Source: Pseudomonadota bacterium (GTDB lineage Bacteria > Pseudomonadota > Alphaproteobacteria > Geminicoccales > Geminicoccaceae). From it: 58,088 bases of DNA. Where the stretch lies: NCBI GenBank assembly GCA_030549795.1, contig JAUQQO010000057.1:1-58088 (forward strand), read 5' to 3'. The translations under genes were made by a program, and so were the position numbers. Numbering within the stretch: the stretch's first letter is position 1; each line of letters opens with the position of its first letter. Positions 9,125 through 17,509 of this stretch are shown here, piece after piece. Below the pieces are notes generated by a model. It had not been told where the DNA came from, did no database searches, and was given only the letters and a program-made list of their open reading frames with translations.

Positions 9125-9789
9125 GATGTCGCCCGCTTCGCGCCGCCGAGGGCGTCCAGGAGCTCCTGGGCGCGGGCGCGCAGCCCCGCCGGTGCCGCGG
9201 TGTCCTCAAGGAGCCGCTCGAGAGTCGTCGCCGCCGCCTCGCGCTGTCCGGCTCTGAGCTCGACCGCGGCGAGCAACAGCCGCGCCGCGTGCCGCCAGGG
9301 GTTACCGTCGGCGGCGAGCGGCTTGAGGCGCTCGCGCAAGCTACCCGGCTCGTCGCTATCGATCCTGCGGGCGAGCAACTGCACGAGCGCCGCATCGCGC
9401 AACAGCGGATCGGCGTGTGCGTCCTCGGCTACGCGCTCGAGCAGGCTCGCCGCCGTGGCCGCGTCTTTGGTGCGCGCCGCCGCCGCGGCGGCGAGCAGAC
9501 GGGCGACGGTGGCGAAGCCGTGCGAGGCCTCGCGCGCGAAGTTCTCGAGCGCCGGCACCGCCTCGCTGTCGCGTCCCTCCACCACGAGCCGCTCGACGGC
9601 GGCAAAACGCTCGGCCTCTTCGCGCCGTTGCGATTCTCGCCAATTCTGCCAAGCTACCCAGCCGGCGGTGGCGAGGACGACCGCCACTGCCCCGCCGATG
9701 AGCCAATTGCCCCAGCGCTTCCAGAGCTCGATCAGCTTTTCCTGCTTGAGCTCCTCCTCGACCTCGCGGATGAACTCGTCGGATTTCAC
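9121..9789 (-). CDS. YfgM-like membrane-anchored TPR protein
   Basis: A 222-residue protein with a short cytosolic N-terminus (KSDEFIREVEEELKQEK), one membrane segment at about 30-47 (NWLIGGAVAVVLATAGWVAW), and an Ala/Arg-rich periplasmic helical region consistent with TPR_21-type repeats. In E. coli, YfgM associates with the SecYEG translocon and periplasmic chaperones. The start is GTG at 9789, which places the membrane helix at the family position. Its stop overlaps the bamB start by four bases, indicating coupling. Recognition rests on topology plus context rather than on a strong catalytic motif. Confidence 0.8.
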   Translation of the reverse strand: MKSDEFIREVEEELKQEKLIELWKRWGNWLIGGAVAVVLATAGWVAWQNWRESQRREEAERFAAVERLVVEGRDSEAVPALENFAREASHGFATVARLLAAAAAARTKDAATAASLLERVAEDAHADPLLRDAALVQLLARRIDSDEPGSLRERLKPLAADGNPWRHAARLLLAAVELRAGQREAAATTLERLLEDTAAPAGLRARAQELLDALGGAKRATS

Positions 9790-9942
9790 GCGCGGGACCT
9801 CGGATGTGGGGAGTTTGCGGTCGAACGGCCGCAGATGTCGAGGTTCGAAGCGGCCACCGGCGGTTTACGAGAGCCTTGGGGGTTTGGCAAGCGCGCCCCG
9901 CCCCCTTAGCTTGAACGGGTGACTCGCCCAGGAGGGCCATCG

Positions 9943-10503
9943 ATGCCAAGGCTCTTCATCGCCATCCCGATGCCGGAAGAAGTAGCGATCGATCTCGAGC
10001 GCATGGCGACCGGTCTGCCCGGTGCGCGCTGGACGGATCCCGACGATTTCCACCTCACCTTGCGCTTTGTGGGCGAGGTCGACAACCCGACCTTCGAGGA
10101 GCTGGGCGAAGCGCTCACCTCCGTGCAGGCCCCGCCCTTCGAGCTGGCGCTTAAGGGCCTCGGCGTCTTCCCGCCGCGCGGCGAGCCGCACACGCTTTGG
10201 GTCGGGGTAGAAGACGCCGAGCCTTTGCTCGCGCTCAAGCGGCGGATCGACCGCGTCGTGCGCTCGCTCGGCATTCCCGACGAGCGGCGCAACTTCCATC
10301 CGCACGTGACGATCGCACGCTTTCGCGTTCCGCCGCCGGCCGATCGCCTGGGGAGCTGGATCCGCGGGCGGTCGCTGTTCCGCACCCGCCCGTTTCCCGT
10401 CTCCCACTTCAATCTCTACTCGAGCCTTCTGCGCCCCGAGGGAGCGGAACACACCATCGAAGCCACTTACGACTTCGTAGCCGGCGTCATGGAGCGCGTG
10501 TGA
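9943..10503 (+). CDS. thpR: RNA 2',3'-cyclic phosphodiesterase (ThpR)
   Basis: A 186-residue 2H-phosphoesterase, formerly called 2'-5' RNA ligase, that hydrolyses 2',3'-cyclic phosphate RNA ends. Both histidine motifs are present: HLTLRF near residue 38 and HVTIARF near residue 119. The length matches the family (about 180). The start at 9943 is chosen because AGGAGGG at 9930-9936 sits six bases upstream; an in-frame GTG at 9919 lacks such a site. It is divergent from yfgM, with about 150 bases between them that hold both promoters. Confidence 0.93.
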   Translation: MPRLFIAIPMPEEVAIDLERMATGLPGARWTDPDDFHLTLRFVGEVDNPTFEELGEALTSVQAPPFELALKGLGVFPPRGEPHTLWVGVEDAEPLLALKRRIDRVVRSLGIPDERRNFHPHVTIARFRVPPPADRLGSWIRGRSLFRTRPFPVSHFNLYSSLLRPEGAEHTIEATYDFVAGVMERV

Positions 10504-10518
10504 GTGGCACCCGCGGCA

Positions 10519-10797
10519 TCAGTGCACGCAGCCTTCGCCGCAGACGTGTCCGCCGTCCGCAAAGCAGCCCTCGCTGCCGCAGGCGCCCATCCCACAGCCC
10601 TCGAAGCCGCAACCCTCGCCCGCTTCGCCGCCGTTTGCGGCGCTCTCGCTTGCCCCCTTGGCCAGCATCGGCTTGGCGAGTGCGCGCGGGGAGAGCGCCT
10701 GGCACATCGGGCAGGGCATGGGCGCATCCGACTGGGCGATGGTGCCCCAGGCCTCGAAGATGCCGTGGGTAGCACAGGTGTAGGTATAAAGCGGCAT
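10519..10797 (-). CDS. FmdB-type zinc ribbon protein
   Basis: A 92-residue protein starting MPLYTYTCATHG with a CPMC knuckle near residues 29-32, as in the FmdB putative regulatory family, whose zinc ribbon is C-x2-H/C ... C-x2-C. The C-terminal half is unusually rich in glycine and cysteine (CGFEGCGMGACGSEGC then GGHVCGEGCVH), with seven cysteines, so more than one metal may bind. GGGAG lies eight bases before the ATG. It ends 16 bases from the end of the convergent thpR. The family's role is not established. Confidence 0.85.
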   Translation of the reverse strand: MPLYTYTCATHGIFEAWGTIAQSDAPMPCPMCQALSPRALAKPMLAKGASESAANGGEAGEGCGFEGCGMGACGSEGCFADGGHVCGEGCVH

Positions 10798-10869
10798 CGT
10801 GCAGCTCCCGCAGTTCCTCGCATCGTCGAAGATAGGTTCGCGCCCGCGCGCGCGGCAGAGGAGCCGGTG

Positions 10870-11697
10870 TCACGATCGCAGCTTCACCTCCTGGCCGACG
10901 CGCAGCCGCACCGGCCCGTGCGGCAGCTGCGGCACGGCGTTCTGACCGAAGCTCGGGCCTTCGCCTGCCCGGTCGCGGCCAAGGGCGCGCAAGGTGGCGA
11001 TCGGCTCGGCGCCAAGCCGTTCCCCCGTGCGCTGGTCGGTGGTGGTGACGATGCAGCGGCTGCAGGGTTTGACCAACAGGAGCGCGGCATCGTCTTCGAG
11101 CACGAGCCGACCACCTCTGTCCTCGGCCCAGGCGGGAAGGCCACCGAGCACGAGGTTGGGACGAAAGCGCTCCATCGGCACGGGCATACCGCCGCGGGCG
11201 ACGATGACGCGATTGAGGGCCGCAAGCGAGGCGGTGTTGGTCACCAGCAGCGGAAAACCATCGCTGAAGGCGGTGCGGCTTTCCGGCGGTGCGAAGGCGG
11301 GATCGCAGGCGCGGGCCGAGGCTTCTTGCATGCGCACGATCCGCACGGCGCGACCCAGCCAGCGGGAAAGCGCGCGATCGGCAGCAGGGTCGGGAGCGTG
11401 CGCCCAAAGCCGATCGCCCCAGATCGTGACCTCGACCGCGGCGCCCACCTCCTTAAGCGGCAGGGCGACCGCCTCGCCGTCGAAGGACAGGCACAACTGA
11501 TCGTGAGTGAGCAGCGGGACCAGTCGGGCAAGGCGCGGTTCCTCGCGCTGGGTCAAAAAGCGACCATCCTCGCGGACGATCATCCACCGGCGATCGAACG
11601 CAAAGCCGAGCGGGCCGAGCTCGACTTCCGCGCACGGGATGCCGCGCCCCGCCTTGACCGGATAGATCCACAGTTCATCCACCCGCGCCGCCCACAC
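10870..11697 (-). CDS. MOSC domain protein (YcbX-like)
   Basis: A 275-residue protein with an N-terminal MOSC beta-barrel (VDELWIYPVKAGRG, residues of about 6-19) and a C-terminal MOSC domain holding the conserved cysteine in KPCSRCIVTTTDQRTG near residues 205-220. Members bind molybdenum cofactor or transfer sulfur; YcbX detoxifies N-hydroxylated compounds in E. coli. The usual C-terminal ferredoxin domain of E. coli YcbX is absent, as in many alphaproteobacterial members. The start is GTG at 11697; a GTG five codons later is an alternative. It is transcribed in the same direction as the downstream FmdB-like gene, 72 bases apart. Confidence 0.88.
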   Translation of the reverse strand: MWAARVDELWIYPVKAGRGIPCAEVELGPLGFAFDRRWMIVREDGRFLTQREEPRLARLVPLLTHDQLCLSFDGEAVALPLKEVGAAVEVTIWGDRLWAHAPDPAADRALSRWLGRAVRIVRMQEASARACDPAFAPPESRTAFSDGFPLLVTNTASLAALNRVIVARGGMPVPMERFRPNLVLGGLPAWAEDRGGRLVLEDDAALLLVKPCSRCIVTTTDQRTGERLGAEPIATLRALGRDRAGEGPSFGQNAVPQLPHGPVRLRVGQEVKLRS

Positions 11698-11787
11698 GCG
11701 CCTTGTGCTCCTGGCACTGAATGTCTGTTCTAGCGCGAAAATTCAGCGCGCCGCCGGGCTTTGTCCACAAGCTCGGAAAAACGGGGA

Positions 11788-12408
11788 TCACCGCGGCACC
11801 GCCATGCCGCGGGCAACATCCGGACGTGCCGCCATCGTCTGTGCCCAGCGGCGCAGATCCGAGAGCCCCTCGGCCTCTTTGAGGATCTCCTGGCGCGCCG
11901 CAACGGTGGGATAGAGGGCGAAATCCGCGATCGAGATCTCGTCGCCTGCGAGCCAGGGATGGCGCGCGAGCCGCCGATCGGCGAGGCTTAACATGGCGAG
12001 GAAGCGTTTCTTGCAGAAGTCCATGATCGCGGGGTGCGGCGGCTGGGTAGCCTGGGCCATGTAAAAGAGATTGGCGCTTGCGGGTGCGATGTCGGTCATC
12101 ACCTGCATGAAGGCTTCGAGCACAGCGGCGCGTTTGCGCGGCTCGGTCGGCAAAAAGCGTCCCGAGCGCTCGGCCAGATAGACGAGGATCGCACCGGATT
12201 GGGCAACCACGAGCGGGCGACCCTCGGGACCGCCGTGATCGACGATCACCGGGATCTGGCCCGCGGGATTGAGGCGCAGGAACTCGGCTCTGCGCTGCTC
12301 CCCCGCTGCGAGATCCACCTTGTGAACGCGATAGGGCAGACCGGTAGCCTCGAGCATGATCGAGGCACGATAGCCGTTGCTCGTAGCAGCGGTATAAAGA
12401 TCGATCAT
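11788..12408 (-). CDS. Glutathione S-transferase family protein
   Basis: A 206-residue GST with an N-terminal thioredoxin-fold domain (IDLYTAATSNGYRASIMLEA, then LNPAGQIPVIVDH with the cis-proline, and the glutathione-gripping QSGAILVYLAE) and an all-helical C-terminal domain. The TSNGYR start resembles the Ure2p/YfcG-like class, in which an Asn or Thr rather than Tyr contacts the thiol. The start at 12408 is the only in-frame ATG that gives the family N-terminus. The substrate is unknown. The MOSC gene lies about 90 bases downstream on the same strand, so the two may be cotranscribed. Confidence 0.9.
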   Translation of the reverse strand: MIDLYTAATSNGYRASIMLEATGLPYRVHKVDLAAGEQRRAEFLRLNPAGQIPVIVDHGGPEGRPLVVAQSGAILVYLAERSGRFLPTEPRKRAAVLEAFMQVMTDIAPASANLFYMAQATQPPHPAIMDFCKKRFLAMLSLADRRLARHPWLAGDEISIADFALYPTVAARQEILKEAEGLSDLRRWAQTMAARPDVARGMAVPR

Positions 12409-12494
12409 CCGTTGGCTCCCTCCTCCCCGAGCGACTCGCGAGGGTAGGAGGCCACGGCGGTGATCGCAACCGAAGGCCAAGCGCGCGCGAAAGA

Positions 12495-13670
12495 CTAGCG
12501 GTCGAAAAGATGGGCGAGTTTGCCCTGCACGGCGATCAGGCGGCCGGCCGCATCGCTCGCCACGCGCCAGCCGAAATCGGCAAGCGCGGCCCACATGACG
12601 GGCTCGAGCGCACCCGCCTCGGCCACCGCAAGACCGCCTCCGCTGCGGCGAAGCGAGAACAGCCGCACCGCACCACAGCGGATGCCCATCTTTTCTTCTG
12701 GGCAGGCGCTGCGCGGCGCTCCTACGACCAACAGATTGCCGGCGCTGGACAGGGCGAGGGCCCCACCAAAGGTGCCAAGCGAAGGCTCGTTGCTCGCAAG
12801 CGCGGCGACCCGCGGCCACAGATCGCCGCGGCGGCGGAACAAGAGGACCCGTTGGTCGGCCGCAACCGCGACGATCTCGCCTGCGGCGTCGGTTGCGACC
12901 TCGGAGCCGAATTCGAGATCGCGCGGGTCCAGCGGGTCGAGGGTCTCGAGCAGGTCCCAACCGCCGTCGGCTGCGCGCGCGTAGACCCAAAGACGCCCGG
13001 CGCGCTCCCACGACCCCGGGCCGCCCACGATCGCCACCTGGCCGTTGCGGGAAAGCGCTACGGTGCGCGCGAAGCGATCGGTCGCGCGCGCATCGGGCGG
13101 GCGCGGGAAGCGCAGCTCGAGCCGCCAGGCGCGGCCGTTGCGGCGGAAGAGATAGGCGACGCCGCAGGCATCTTCGGGGACCGCGAGCACGCAGTCGTGA
13201 TGCGGGGCGCCCACAAGCAGGGCGGAAGCGTCGCGCGCGAGCGCGAGGGTCTGGCCGGGAGGCGGAAAGGGTTTGCCCATCTGGCCCGGCAGGGTGATGC
13301 GGCCGCTCTCGCGCAGGTATTGGCCGTCACGCTCGAGCACGACCAGCTGCGCCTCCCAGGGCGCGTAGACCGCCGCCACCCGTCCGTTGCCGGCGAGCAC
13401 GCCGACCACGGGCGAACAGCTTCCGGATCGCGGACGCGGCGGACCTGCGCCCTCGGCGGCGAGCGTCCAGCGACCGCGGTCGCGCTCGAACAGGCGCAGA
13501 AGCCAACAGCGATCGCCGGGTTCGGGGGCGAAGGCGGCGACCACCCGCCCGTCCTCGGAGACGGCATCGCGCAAGAGCACATGGCCACCGGGAAGCTCGG
13601 CTGCTCTTACCGCGCAGGCGAGCGCGCCCAAAAGCGAAAGCGCCAAGGTGAGCGCCCGCGGCCCGCTCAT
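12495..13670 (-). CDS. Secreted beta-propeller-like protein, function unknown
   Basis: A 391-residue protein with a Sec signal peptide (RALTLALSLLGALACAVRAAE, cleavage near residue 23) and then repeated short units of the form GRVVAAFAPEPGD, GQVAIVGGP, GEIVAVAADQRVLLF, GNLLVVGAPRSAC and GRLIAVQGKLAHLFD. These look like the blades of an FG-GAP or WD40-type propeller, though no exact family can be named. Several cysteines suggest periplasmic disulfides. Its ATG overlaps the stop of the transporter gene upstream (ATGA), so the two are translationally coupled, which hints that it works at or outside the membrane with that transporter. Confidence 0.75.
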   Translation of the reverse strand: MSGPRALTLALSLLGALACAVRAAELPGGHVLLRDAVSEDGRVVAAFAPEPGDRCWLLRLFERDRGRWTLAAEGAGPPRPRSGSCSPVVGVLAGNGRVAAVYAPWEAQLVVLERDGQYLRESGRITLPGQMGKPFPPPGQTLALARDASALLVGAPHHDCVLAVPEDACGVAYLFRRNGRAWRLELRFPRPPDARATDRFARTVALSRNGQVAIVGGPGSWERAGRLWVYARAADGGWDLLETLDPLDPRDLEFGSEVATDAAGEIVAVAADQRVLLFRRRGDLWPRVAALASNEPSLGTFGGALALSSAGNLLVVGAPRSACPEEKMGIRCGAVRLFSLRRSGGGLAVAEAGALEPVMWAALADFGWRVASDAAGRLIAVQGKLAHLFDR

Positions 13671-14920
13671 CGTGGGCTCCCGGCGCCGAGCGGGTGGGCG
13701 GTCGGTCGCGGCGACGCGTGCACCGCAAGAGCAGCGAGGATCGAAAGCAGGGTGACACCGGCGGCAAGCCAAAACAGCCCCTGCGGTAGACCGAAGTCCA
13801 ACAGCCGCCCGGCGATCGCGGGGGCGATCGTGGCGCCGAGATCGAGGCCGGAATAGACAAAGCCAAAGACCTTGCCCGACGCCCCGGGCGGAGCGGCAGC
13901 GCGCACCAGAAGATCGCGCGAGGGTGTGGTGGCGCCGTGAAGCGCTCCTGTAAGCGCCGCGATCACCCACAAGATCGGCAGCGGCAAGGCAACATGGCCG
14001 GGGACGAGCACGCACAGCGCGGCCAAGCCGAGCCCCCAAGCGATGATCGCCTGGCGGTTCGGCCAGCGGTCGGCGAGCACGCCGCCCACAGCCGTACCGA
14101 GCGCACTGCCGATCATGAACGCGGTCACGGCTGTGGCAGCGACCACCAGCTCGGTGCCCCAGAGTTTGCCGAGTGCGAGCGGCATGAAGCCTTGCAGGGC
14201 GATCACCCCCATGGCCTGGAGGGCGAAAAAGACGAAACAGAGCAAGACCGGGCGCGCGGTGAGCACGGCCAGCGTGGTGGTGCGCCCGGGCTCGGCTCCG
14301 CTCGCCGCCCGCTCGCGGTGGGAGGGGGTCTCAAGGCCGCTTTTGCGGGCCAGGATCAAGGCCGAAAGGCCGAGCGCGAGGCAGGAGGCGAGGAGGAGGG
14401 CCGGCCGCCAGCCCCAGCCGGTGGCGACGGCGGCCATCACCACGGGCGCGAGCGCCCAACCGAGGGTTCCGCCGATGGTGTGCACGGAAAAGGCGCGCGC
14501 CAGCCGGTTGGGGCTCACGCGATGGCCGAGAATGGCGTAATCGGCGGGGTGAAAGACGCTGTTGCCGAGGCCCATGAGTGCTGCGGCCGGGAAGAGCAGG
14601 GCAAAGGAGGGCGCGAAGGCGGCCAAAAGCGCTCCTGCGCCCAAAAGGGCGAGGCCGCCTGCGAGCACCCGCACCGCCCCGATCCGATCGACGAGAAAGC
14701 CGGCCGGGGTCTGGGCGAGGCCGGAAGCAACGAAGAACACCGTCTGCAGAAGACCCAGTTCGGTCCAGCTGACGCCGAAGGACTCGCGCAAGAAGGGAAA
14801 GAGGGGGGGCAGCACGAGGTGGAAGAAGTGGCTGCCCAAGTGCGCGAGCCCGACCAGAGTGATGACCTCGAGGTCGTGGGCCGGCAAGGGCTTATCCGAG
14901 GACGCGCAATCGGCGCGCAT
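13667..14920 (-). CDS. MFS transporter (fosmidomycin-resistance Fsr-like)
   Basis: A 417-residue major facilitator with about twelve hydrophobic segments. The first helix HLGSHFFHLVLPPLFPFL and the segment GLGNSVFHPADYAILG match the Fsr/fosmidomycin-resistance branch, where the phrase FHP is characteristic. Family members export drugs or unknown compounds by proton antiport. The start at 14920 follows a GGAGAG site; an ATG 20 codons upstream is possible. A secreted propeller gene overlaps its stop by four bases. The true substrate cannot be read from the sequence. Confidence 0.87.
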   Translation of the reverse strand: MRADCASSDKPLPAHDLEVITLVGLAHLGSHFFHLVLPPLFPFLRESFGVSWTELGLLQTVFFVASGLAQTPAGFLVDRIGAVRVLAGGLALLGAGALLAAFAPSFALLFPAAALMGLGNSVFHPADYAILGHRVSPNRLARAFSVHTIGGTLGWALAPVVMAAVATGWGWRPALLLASCLALGLSALILARKSGLETPSHRERAASGAEPGRTTTLAVLTARPVLLCFVFFALQAMGVIALQGFMPLALGKLWGTELVVAATAVTAFMIGSALGTAVGGVLADRWPNRQAIIAWGLGLAALCVLVPGHVALPLPILWVIAALTGALHGATTPSRDLLVRAAAPPGASGKVFGFVYSGLDLGATIAPAIAGRLLDFGLPQGLFWLAAGVTLLSILAALAVHASPRPTAHPLGAGSPR

Positions 14921-15493
14921 GGAACTCTCCGGCAAGGCGGGATCGACCCCTATATGACGGCAGGACAAGGCGGCGACCATCCCCGCCCGTGCGAGGCGGT
15001 TGCGCGCGCGGCAAAGAACAAGCGGGTGCGTCGGGTCGAACGAGCTCGGGGCCTTGGGTGCGGGGAGGAACGGCGATGAGGCGGCATTTTCTGGTTGCGC
15101 TCACGGGGTCGGGGGCGCTTCTGAGGACGTCAAACGGTCGCGGCGGCAGCGGCCTGTCTGCCGGCTGCCGTAGGTGAAGTGGTCGTGCACCGATGCGGCT
15201 CTTGGCCCAAGCGACCGATCGCTGCGGGTCGGGCCCTTTAGCTTGCGCAGTTTCGCGGGAGGCCAAGAATCGTCGATCCATCGCGATGGACTCACCCTGC
15301 GCGAGCCGGACAGTCGGGTGGAAATGTCCTCGAGCTTAAGGGATGTGATCCTTCATCGGATCGAGAAAGTCGAGGGCATTTCGATTGGAAGCGGCGCGAG
15401 CGTCTTTTACGATTTTTTTCGGCCGCTCGGGCATGTCGATCTCGGTTCGCTAGTCGTACACCAAGGGCCTCTCTTCGGGGACTGTCTCCATAT
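14921..15493. other. Intergenic stretch, no gene recognised
   Basis: About 570 bases between the SHMT-like gene and the MFS gene, both on the minus strand. It must hold the MFS promoter and the end of the SHMT-like transcript. A plus-strand frame of 114 codons at 15174-15518 has no recognisable family, codon bias unlike the neighbours, and overlaps the SHMT-like 3' end; I do not accept it as a gene. The segment 15330-15440 is less GC-rich than its surroundings and includes a run of seven T at about 15413-15419, but no convincing stem precedes it on either strand. Confidence 0.5.
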
Positions 15494-16816
15494 TCAACGC
15501 AGGAAGTGTAGGCGCTGAAACGCCGCGCGCAGCGCGATGACATCGGCGCGCACGGACGGAAGCGACCGACGGCCCAAGAGCGCATCGGCGAGCAGGCGGG
15601 CGCAGAGCTCCATCTCGGCCGGGCCCATGCCGAGCCGCGTGACCTCCTGGGTGCCGAGGCGGATCCCGTTGTAATCGCCGTCGATCGCCGCAATCGGCAG
15701 CCCGATGCCGGAGACGAGGATGTTCGCGGGCTCGATCGCGCGCGCGGCGCGCGTGCCGCCGCCGAAGGGGCGGGCGTCGAGCGCGAGATGATGGGAGCGG
15801 GTCGGGAAGGCCTCGGCCGGGGCGACCACCGGAACGCCTTCGCGGGCAAGAGCAAGGCCGAGGGCGCGGGCGTTGTCGATCATCGCCCGCGCGTACGCGG
15901 CACCGAAGACTTTGGTATCGAGAAGCGCGAGGACGAGCGCAGCGGTGCGGGCGAGATCGAAATTGGCGGTAAGGCCGGGGTAGGCGATGCGCTCGAGGCG
16001 CTCGGCGAGTTCGGGATCATTGGTGAGCACGAGCCCACCCGGCGGGCCGCCCAAGGACTTGTAGGTCGACATGGTGACCAGATGCGCGCCTTCGGCGAGC
16101 GGATCCTGAAATAAGCCACCCGCAATAAGGCCGGACATGTGGGCCGCGTCGTACATCACATAAGCGCCGACTTCATCGGCAATAGCGCGCACTTCGCGAA
16201 CCGGGTGCGGCACCAGGTTCAAAGAGCCGGCGATGACGATGAGCTTGGGGCGAATGCGCCGCGCTTGCGCGCGTAAGCGCTCGAGGTCGACGGTGAACGC
16301 CGCCGCATCGATGGGGACCGCGTGCACCTCGAGGCCGAAGAGGCCAGCTGCGCCCTCGCGATGGTGGGTGACATGGCCCGCTGCTTCGGCCGGAAAGGCC
16401 ATGATACGGTCTCCGGGCCGACAGGTGGCCATGAACGCGTAAAGATTGGCAAGGGAGCCGGAAGCAACGCGGAACTCGCAGAAGGCGCAATGGAAGAGTT
16501 CGCACACGAGCGCCTGCGCCATGATCTCGATCTGTTCGGCAAAAGCCAGCCCCGTCTCGTATTTGTCACCCGGATAACCCAAGGAGGGACGGGTACCGAT
16601 ACTGCGCGCCAGAAGCGCTGCAGCGCGCGGGTTCATGAGATTGGTACCGGCGTAAAAGTTCAGCACTTCACGATCGTGGAACTGCTCGTGGCGGGCAAGC
16701 GTCGCCGACAGTTCGGCTTCAAGCGCGTCCGCCGAACAGGCGGCATAGTGCCGGATGCGCGCCTGAATCGCCTCCTCGAGCGCGTTTGGGACCCAGGCTC
16801 GTGCGCGCGCCGCCAT
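15494..16816 (-). CDS. Serine hydroxymethyltransferase-family PLP enzyme (divergent)
   Basis: A 440-residue fold-type I PLP enzyme related to GlyA. The Schiff-base lysine is residue 253 in STYKSLGGPPGGL, where housekeeping GlyA reads TTTTHKTLRGPRGG. The aspartate and histidine that contact PLP are in YDAAHMSGLIAGG. The substrate segment reads PSLGYPGDKYETG instead of the usual EGYPGKRYYGG. These changes suggest a paralogue with a different amino acid or aldehyde substrate rather than the main folate-linked GlyA. The start at 16816 follows GAGGGGAGG; it is divergent from the osmC-like gene across 225 bases containing a hairpin. Confidence in the family is high and in the reaction low. Confidence 0.82.
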   Translation of the reverse strand: MAARARAWVPNALEEAIQARIRHYAACSADALEAELSATLARHEQFHDREVLNFYAGTNLMNPRAAALLARSIGTRPSLGYPGDKYETGLAFAEQIEIMAQALVCELFHCAFCEFRVASGSLANLYAFMATCRPGDRIMAFPAEAAGHVTHHREGAAGLFGLEVHAVPIDAAAFTVDLERLRAQARRIRPKLIVIAGSLNLVPHPVREVRAIADEVGAYVMYDAAHMSGLIAGGLFQDPLAEGAHLVTMSTYKSLGGPPGGLVLTNDPELAERLERIAYPGLTANFDLARTAALVLALLDTKVFGAAYARAMIDNARALGLALAREGVPVVAPAEAFPTRSHHLALDARPFGGGTRAARAIEPANILVSGIGLPIAAIDGDYNGIRLGTQEVTRLGMGPAEMELCARLLADALLGRRSLPSVRADVIALRAAFQRLHFLR

Positions 16817-16895
16817 CGTGGGGCCTCCCCTCGCTTCCGCCCTGCGCGCGAGCATGGGACGAGCGCTCGCCGCGGATCAAGACGCGCCGCCGGCT

Positions 16896-16914
16896 GGAAG
16901 GCCCGGCGCCTTCC
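16896..16914. other. Short GC hairpin in divergent promoter region
   Basis: GGAAGGC at 16896-16902 and GCCTTCC at 16908-16914 form a perfect 7-bp inverted repeat around a 5-base loop. It lies between the divergent SHMT-like and OsmC-like genes, where an operator or 5' leader structure would be expected. No known riboswitch consensus (glycine, THF, SAM) could be matched around it by eye. It may be chance in GC-rich DNA. Confidence 0.3.
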
Positions 16915-17041
16915 CCCGCAGCCGAACGGGCGCGATGCGCAAACCGCTTGCCCGCGCCGCGTGCGGACGGCTCATCGGCTCTTACGGCTGCCCTCGCGGC
17001 GCTCGCGGGTCGCCTGAGAGAGGATCCGAAGGAGGAACGAC

Positions 17042-17509
17042 ATGCAGCACGAGAACCCCGTCGTCGTCCATCCCCCGCACGGCACGGTCGTAGCCTGCGA
17101 GCATGGCCCCGGGCCCTTTGCCCTGGAGCTCTTCGCCGGGCGGCATCGGCTTCACGCGGACGAGCCTCGAGAAGTCGGCGGCACCGATAGTGGACCCAAT
17201 CCTTACGAGCTCCTGGCAGCGGCGCTCGCCGCCTGTACCGTGATGACCCTGCGCATGTACGCGCGGCACAAAGGGCTTTCCCTCGGCGCCATCCGCTGTG
17301 CCGTACGGCACGAGAAGATCCACGCCGAAGACTGCGCCCAATGTGAGACCAGGGTTGGCAAGATCGATCGCTTCGAGCGGGTGATCGAGGTGGAGGGGGC
17401 GCTCGATGAGGCGACCCGAGCACGGCTTCTCGAGATCGCCGACCGCTGCCCGGTGCACCGCACGCTCACAAGCGAGATCCTCATCGAAACCCGGCTCGCG
17501 CGGGGCTGA
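17042..17509 (+). CDS. OsmC family peroxide-reducing protein
   Basis: A 155-residue OsmC/Ohr-fold protein that should reduce organic hydroperoxides using two reactive cysteines, seen at position 65 ([12 protein letters not shown]) and position 136 (DRCPVHRTL). [20 protein letters not shown] is split across the typical OsmC core. The sequence AAGGAGG five bases before the ATG is a strong ribosome site. The protein resembles the YhfA/redox-regulated OsmC branch more than Ohr. It is divergent from the SHMT-like gene. Confidence 0.92.
   Translation: MQHENPVVVHPPHGTVVACEHGPGPFALELFAGRHRLHADEPREVGGTDSGPNPYELLAAALAACTVMTLRMYARHKGLSLGAIRCAVRHEKIHAEDCAQCETRVGKIDRFERVIEVEGALDEATRARLLEIADRCPVHRTLTSEILIETRLARG

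Noticed and set aside
15174-15518. A 114-codon frame on the plus strand
   Set aside because: There is no recognisable family or ribosome site, and it runs into the 3' end of the SHMT-like gene.
16817-17041. Glycine, THF or SAM riboswitch upstream of the SHMT-like gene
   Set aside because: The region has one short hairpin but none of the conserved core sequences I know for these riboswitches could be aligned by eye. A covariance search would be needed.
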